This document shows positions 4,056 through 5,199 of a stretch of 5,199 nucleotides of DNA, in pieces. The notes below the pieces were generated by a model, which was given only the letters and a program-made list of their open reading frames with translations, made no database searches and had not been told where the DNA came from. Source of the DNA: Streptomyces katrae (GTDB lineage: Bacteria > Actinomycetota > Actinomycetes > Streptomycetales > Streptomycetaceae); contig NZ_JZWV01001251.1 in NCBI RefSeq assembly GCF_000966975.1, positions 1 to 5,199 on the forward strand. Reading direction: 5' to 3'. A program made the position numbers and the translations under genes. Position 1 is the stretch's first letter. The number at the start of each line of letters is the position of its first letter.

Positions 4056-5165
4056 TTGACTTCCTCTTCCGCTTCCTCCCTTTCCGCACGCCCGCACGCC
4101 CTCGCCGCCTACGGCTGGGACGAGTACTGGGCCGCCGAGTTCGCCCCGTACGCCGCCGAGGGACTCCTCCCCGGCCGGGTCGTCCGCGTCGACCGCGGGC
4201 AGTGCGACGTCATGACCGAGGACGGCGTGATCCGCGCCGATACCGCGTTCGTGACCCCCCACGACCCGCTCCGGGTCATCTGCACGGGCGACTGGGCCGC
4301 CGTCGAGGCGGCCGGCAACCCGCGCTACGTGAAGGCGTACCTGCCGCGCCGCACCGCCTTCGTACGGTCCACCTCCTCGCAGCGGTCCGAGGGGCAGATC
4401 CTCGCCGCCAACGTCGACCACGCGGTCATCGCGGTCTCCCTGGCCGGCGAGCCCGACCTCGGCCGGATCGAACGCTTCCTCGCCCTGGCGTGGGAGTCGG
4501 GCGCCCAGCCGCTGGTCGTCCTGACCAAGGCCGACCTGGTCCCGGACCCGGACACCCTCGCCTACCTCGTCCGGGACGTGGAGACCACCGCGCCCGGCGT
4601 CCAGGTCCTCGCCGTCTCCTCCCACACCGGGGAGGGCACGGACGTCCTCGCGGCGATCGTGTCCGGCGGGACGAGCGTGCTCCTCGGGACCTCCGGCGCG
4701 GGCAAGTCCACGCTGGCGAACGCGCTGCTCGGCGAGGACGTCATGGACGTCCAGGCGACCCGCGAGGTCGACGGCAAGGGCCGCCACACCACCACCACCC
4801 GCAACCTGCTCGCCCTCCCGGGCGGGGGCGTCCTGATCGACACCCCGGGGCTGCGGGGCGTCGGGCTCTTCGACGCGGAGGCCGGGGTCGGGCAGGTGTT
4901 CTCGGAGATCGAGGACCACGCCGCCGACTGCCGCTTCCACGACTGCGCGCACGAGTCCGAACCGGGCTGCGCGGTCCTGGCGGCGGTGGCCGACGGCAGC
5001 CTCCCGGAGCGGCGCCTGGAGAGCTACCGCAAGCTGCTGCGCGAGAACCAGCGCATCGTGGCGAAGACGGACGCCCGCCTGAGGGCGGAGCTCCACCGCG
5101 ACTGGCGCCTCAAGGCGGCGCAGGGCCGCGCCAACTACGCCGCGAAGCGGGGCGGTAGGGCCTGA
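4056..5165 (+). CDS. rsgA: Ribosome small-subunit-dependent GTPase RsgA
   Basis: This is a 369-residue cytoplasmic GTPase that acts in late 30S subunit maturation, with GTP hydrolysis stimulated by the small subunit. An N-terminal segment with the YGWDEYW...GLLPGRV pattern (19-41) leads into an OB-fold at about 38-98. The circularly permuted GTPase domain follows in the family order: G4 TKAD at 157-160, G5 VSSHTGEG at 187-194, G1 P-loop GTSGAGKST at 211-219, switch I GRHTTTT at 242-248, and G3 DTPG at 262-265. His244 in GRHTTTT is the candidate for the family's proposed catalytic histidine. The zinc site near the end is C292-x4-C297-x-H299-x5-C305, followed by a basic helical tail. All expected motifs are intact. 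Start TTG 4056 is chosen for GAAGGG (4044-4049) six bases upstream; GTG 4017 in frame lies inside a hairpin and lacks such a site. The N-terminal pattern resembles the second RsgA type found in genomes with two copies (recollection, unverified). It stands apart from the two-component genes and may be controlled by the leader. Confidence 0.95.
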   Translation: MTSSSASSLSARPHALAAYGWDEYWAAEFAPYAAEGLLPGRVVRVDRGQCDVMTEDGVIRADTAFVTPHDPLRVICTGDWAAVEAAGNPRYVKAYLPRRTAFVRSTSSQRSEGQILAANVDHAVIAVSLAGEPDLGRIERFLALAWESGAQPLVVLTKADLVPDPDTLAYLVRDVETTAPGVQVLAVSSHTGEGTDVLAAIVSGGTSVLLGTSGAGKSTLANALLGEDVMDVQATREVDGKGRHTTTTRNLLALPGGGVLIDTPGLRGVGLFDAEAGVGQVFSEIEDHAADCRFHDCAHESEPGCAVLAAVADGSLPERRLESYRKLLRENQRIVAKTDARLRAELHRDWRLKAAQGRANYAAKRGGRA

Positions 5166-5181
5166 CCCCGCCCGGCCTCCT

Positions 5182-5196
5182 GGGGGCTACGCCCCC
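5182..5196 (+). terminator. GGGGGC-TAC-GCCCCC hairpin, probable rsgA terminator
   Basis: A perfect 6-bp GC stem with a TAC loop begins 17 bases after the rsgA stop. This GGGGGCTACGCCCCC form recurs between genes in Streptomyces and probably ends transcription without a U-tract, possibly in both directions. The window stops three bases later, so whether a convergent gene follows cannot be seen. Confidence 0.6.
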
Positions 5197-5199
5197 CGA

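Noticed and set aside
3744..5096. 450-codon minus-strand frame opposite rsgA
   Set aside because: It shows low-complexity Gly/Val/Asp/Arg-rich translation with no domain, exactly antisense to rsgA, whose motifs are complete.

Overview
The window is about three-quarters G+C, its codons strongly prefer G or C at the third position, and it uses GTG and TTG starts and leaderless promoter layouts. I read it as chromosome from a Streptomyces-like actinomycete. This is inferred from composition and protein style, not from a database match. I saw no mobile element, tRNA, rRNA or CRISPR array. I found no TTA codon in the called genes, so nothing points to bldA control.

Layout. The window opens with the tail of an unrecognised gene (2-172). 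Next comes an AraC-type regulator (213-962, +), facing a VOC/glyoxalase-fold protein (890-1294, -). Their 3' ends overlap by 73 bp, and both appear to be transcribed from leaderless promoters of the same design. A 196-bp divergent intergenic region (1295-1490) holds a 13-bp perfect direct repeat on the VOC side. On the other side it holds a cluster of CTCCACCC boxes, one pair arranged as a perfect inverted repeat. It leads into a three-gene unit: a five-segment membrane protein of CcdC/DUF1453 type (1491-1955), a NarL/DesK-class histidine kinase (2012-3100) and its LuxR-type response regulator (3097-3777). The kinase and regulator overlap by 4 bp.

A 278-bp stretch (3778-4055) then separates the two-component system from a circularly permuted ribosome-assembly GTPase, RsgA (4056-5165, TTG start). 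It contains an AT-rich patch with a possible -10 element, several short and partly mutually exclusive hairpins, and a 24-codon open reading frame behind a strong AGGAGG ribosome-binding site. It looks like a regulatory leader, and I consider it the most interesting part of the window. The window ends in a GGGGGC-TAC-GCCCCC hairpin after rsgA, probably a terminator. No gene-free stretch exceeds 300 bp.

How the parts may work together (inference). The AraC protein could act on the direct repeats upstream of the VOC promoter. The response regulator could act on the CTCCACCC cluster, controlling its own operon. The kinase has only short extracytoplasmic loops, so it may sense within the membrane or through the adjacent membrane protein. 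Expression of rsgA may be tuned through translation of the small leader ORF.
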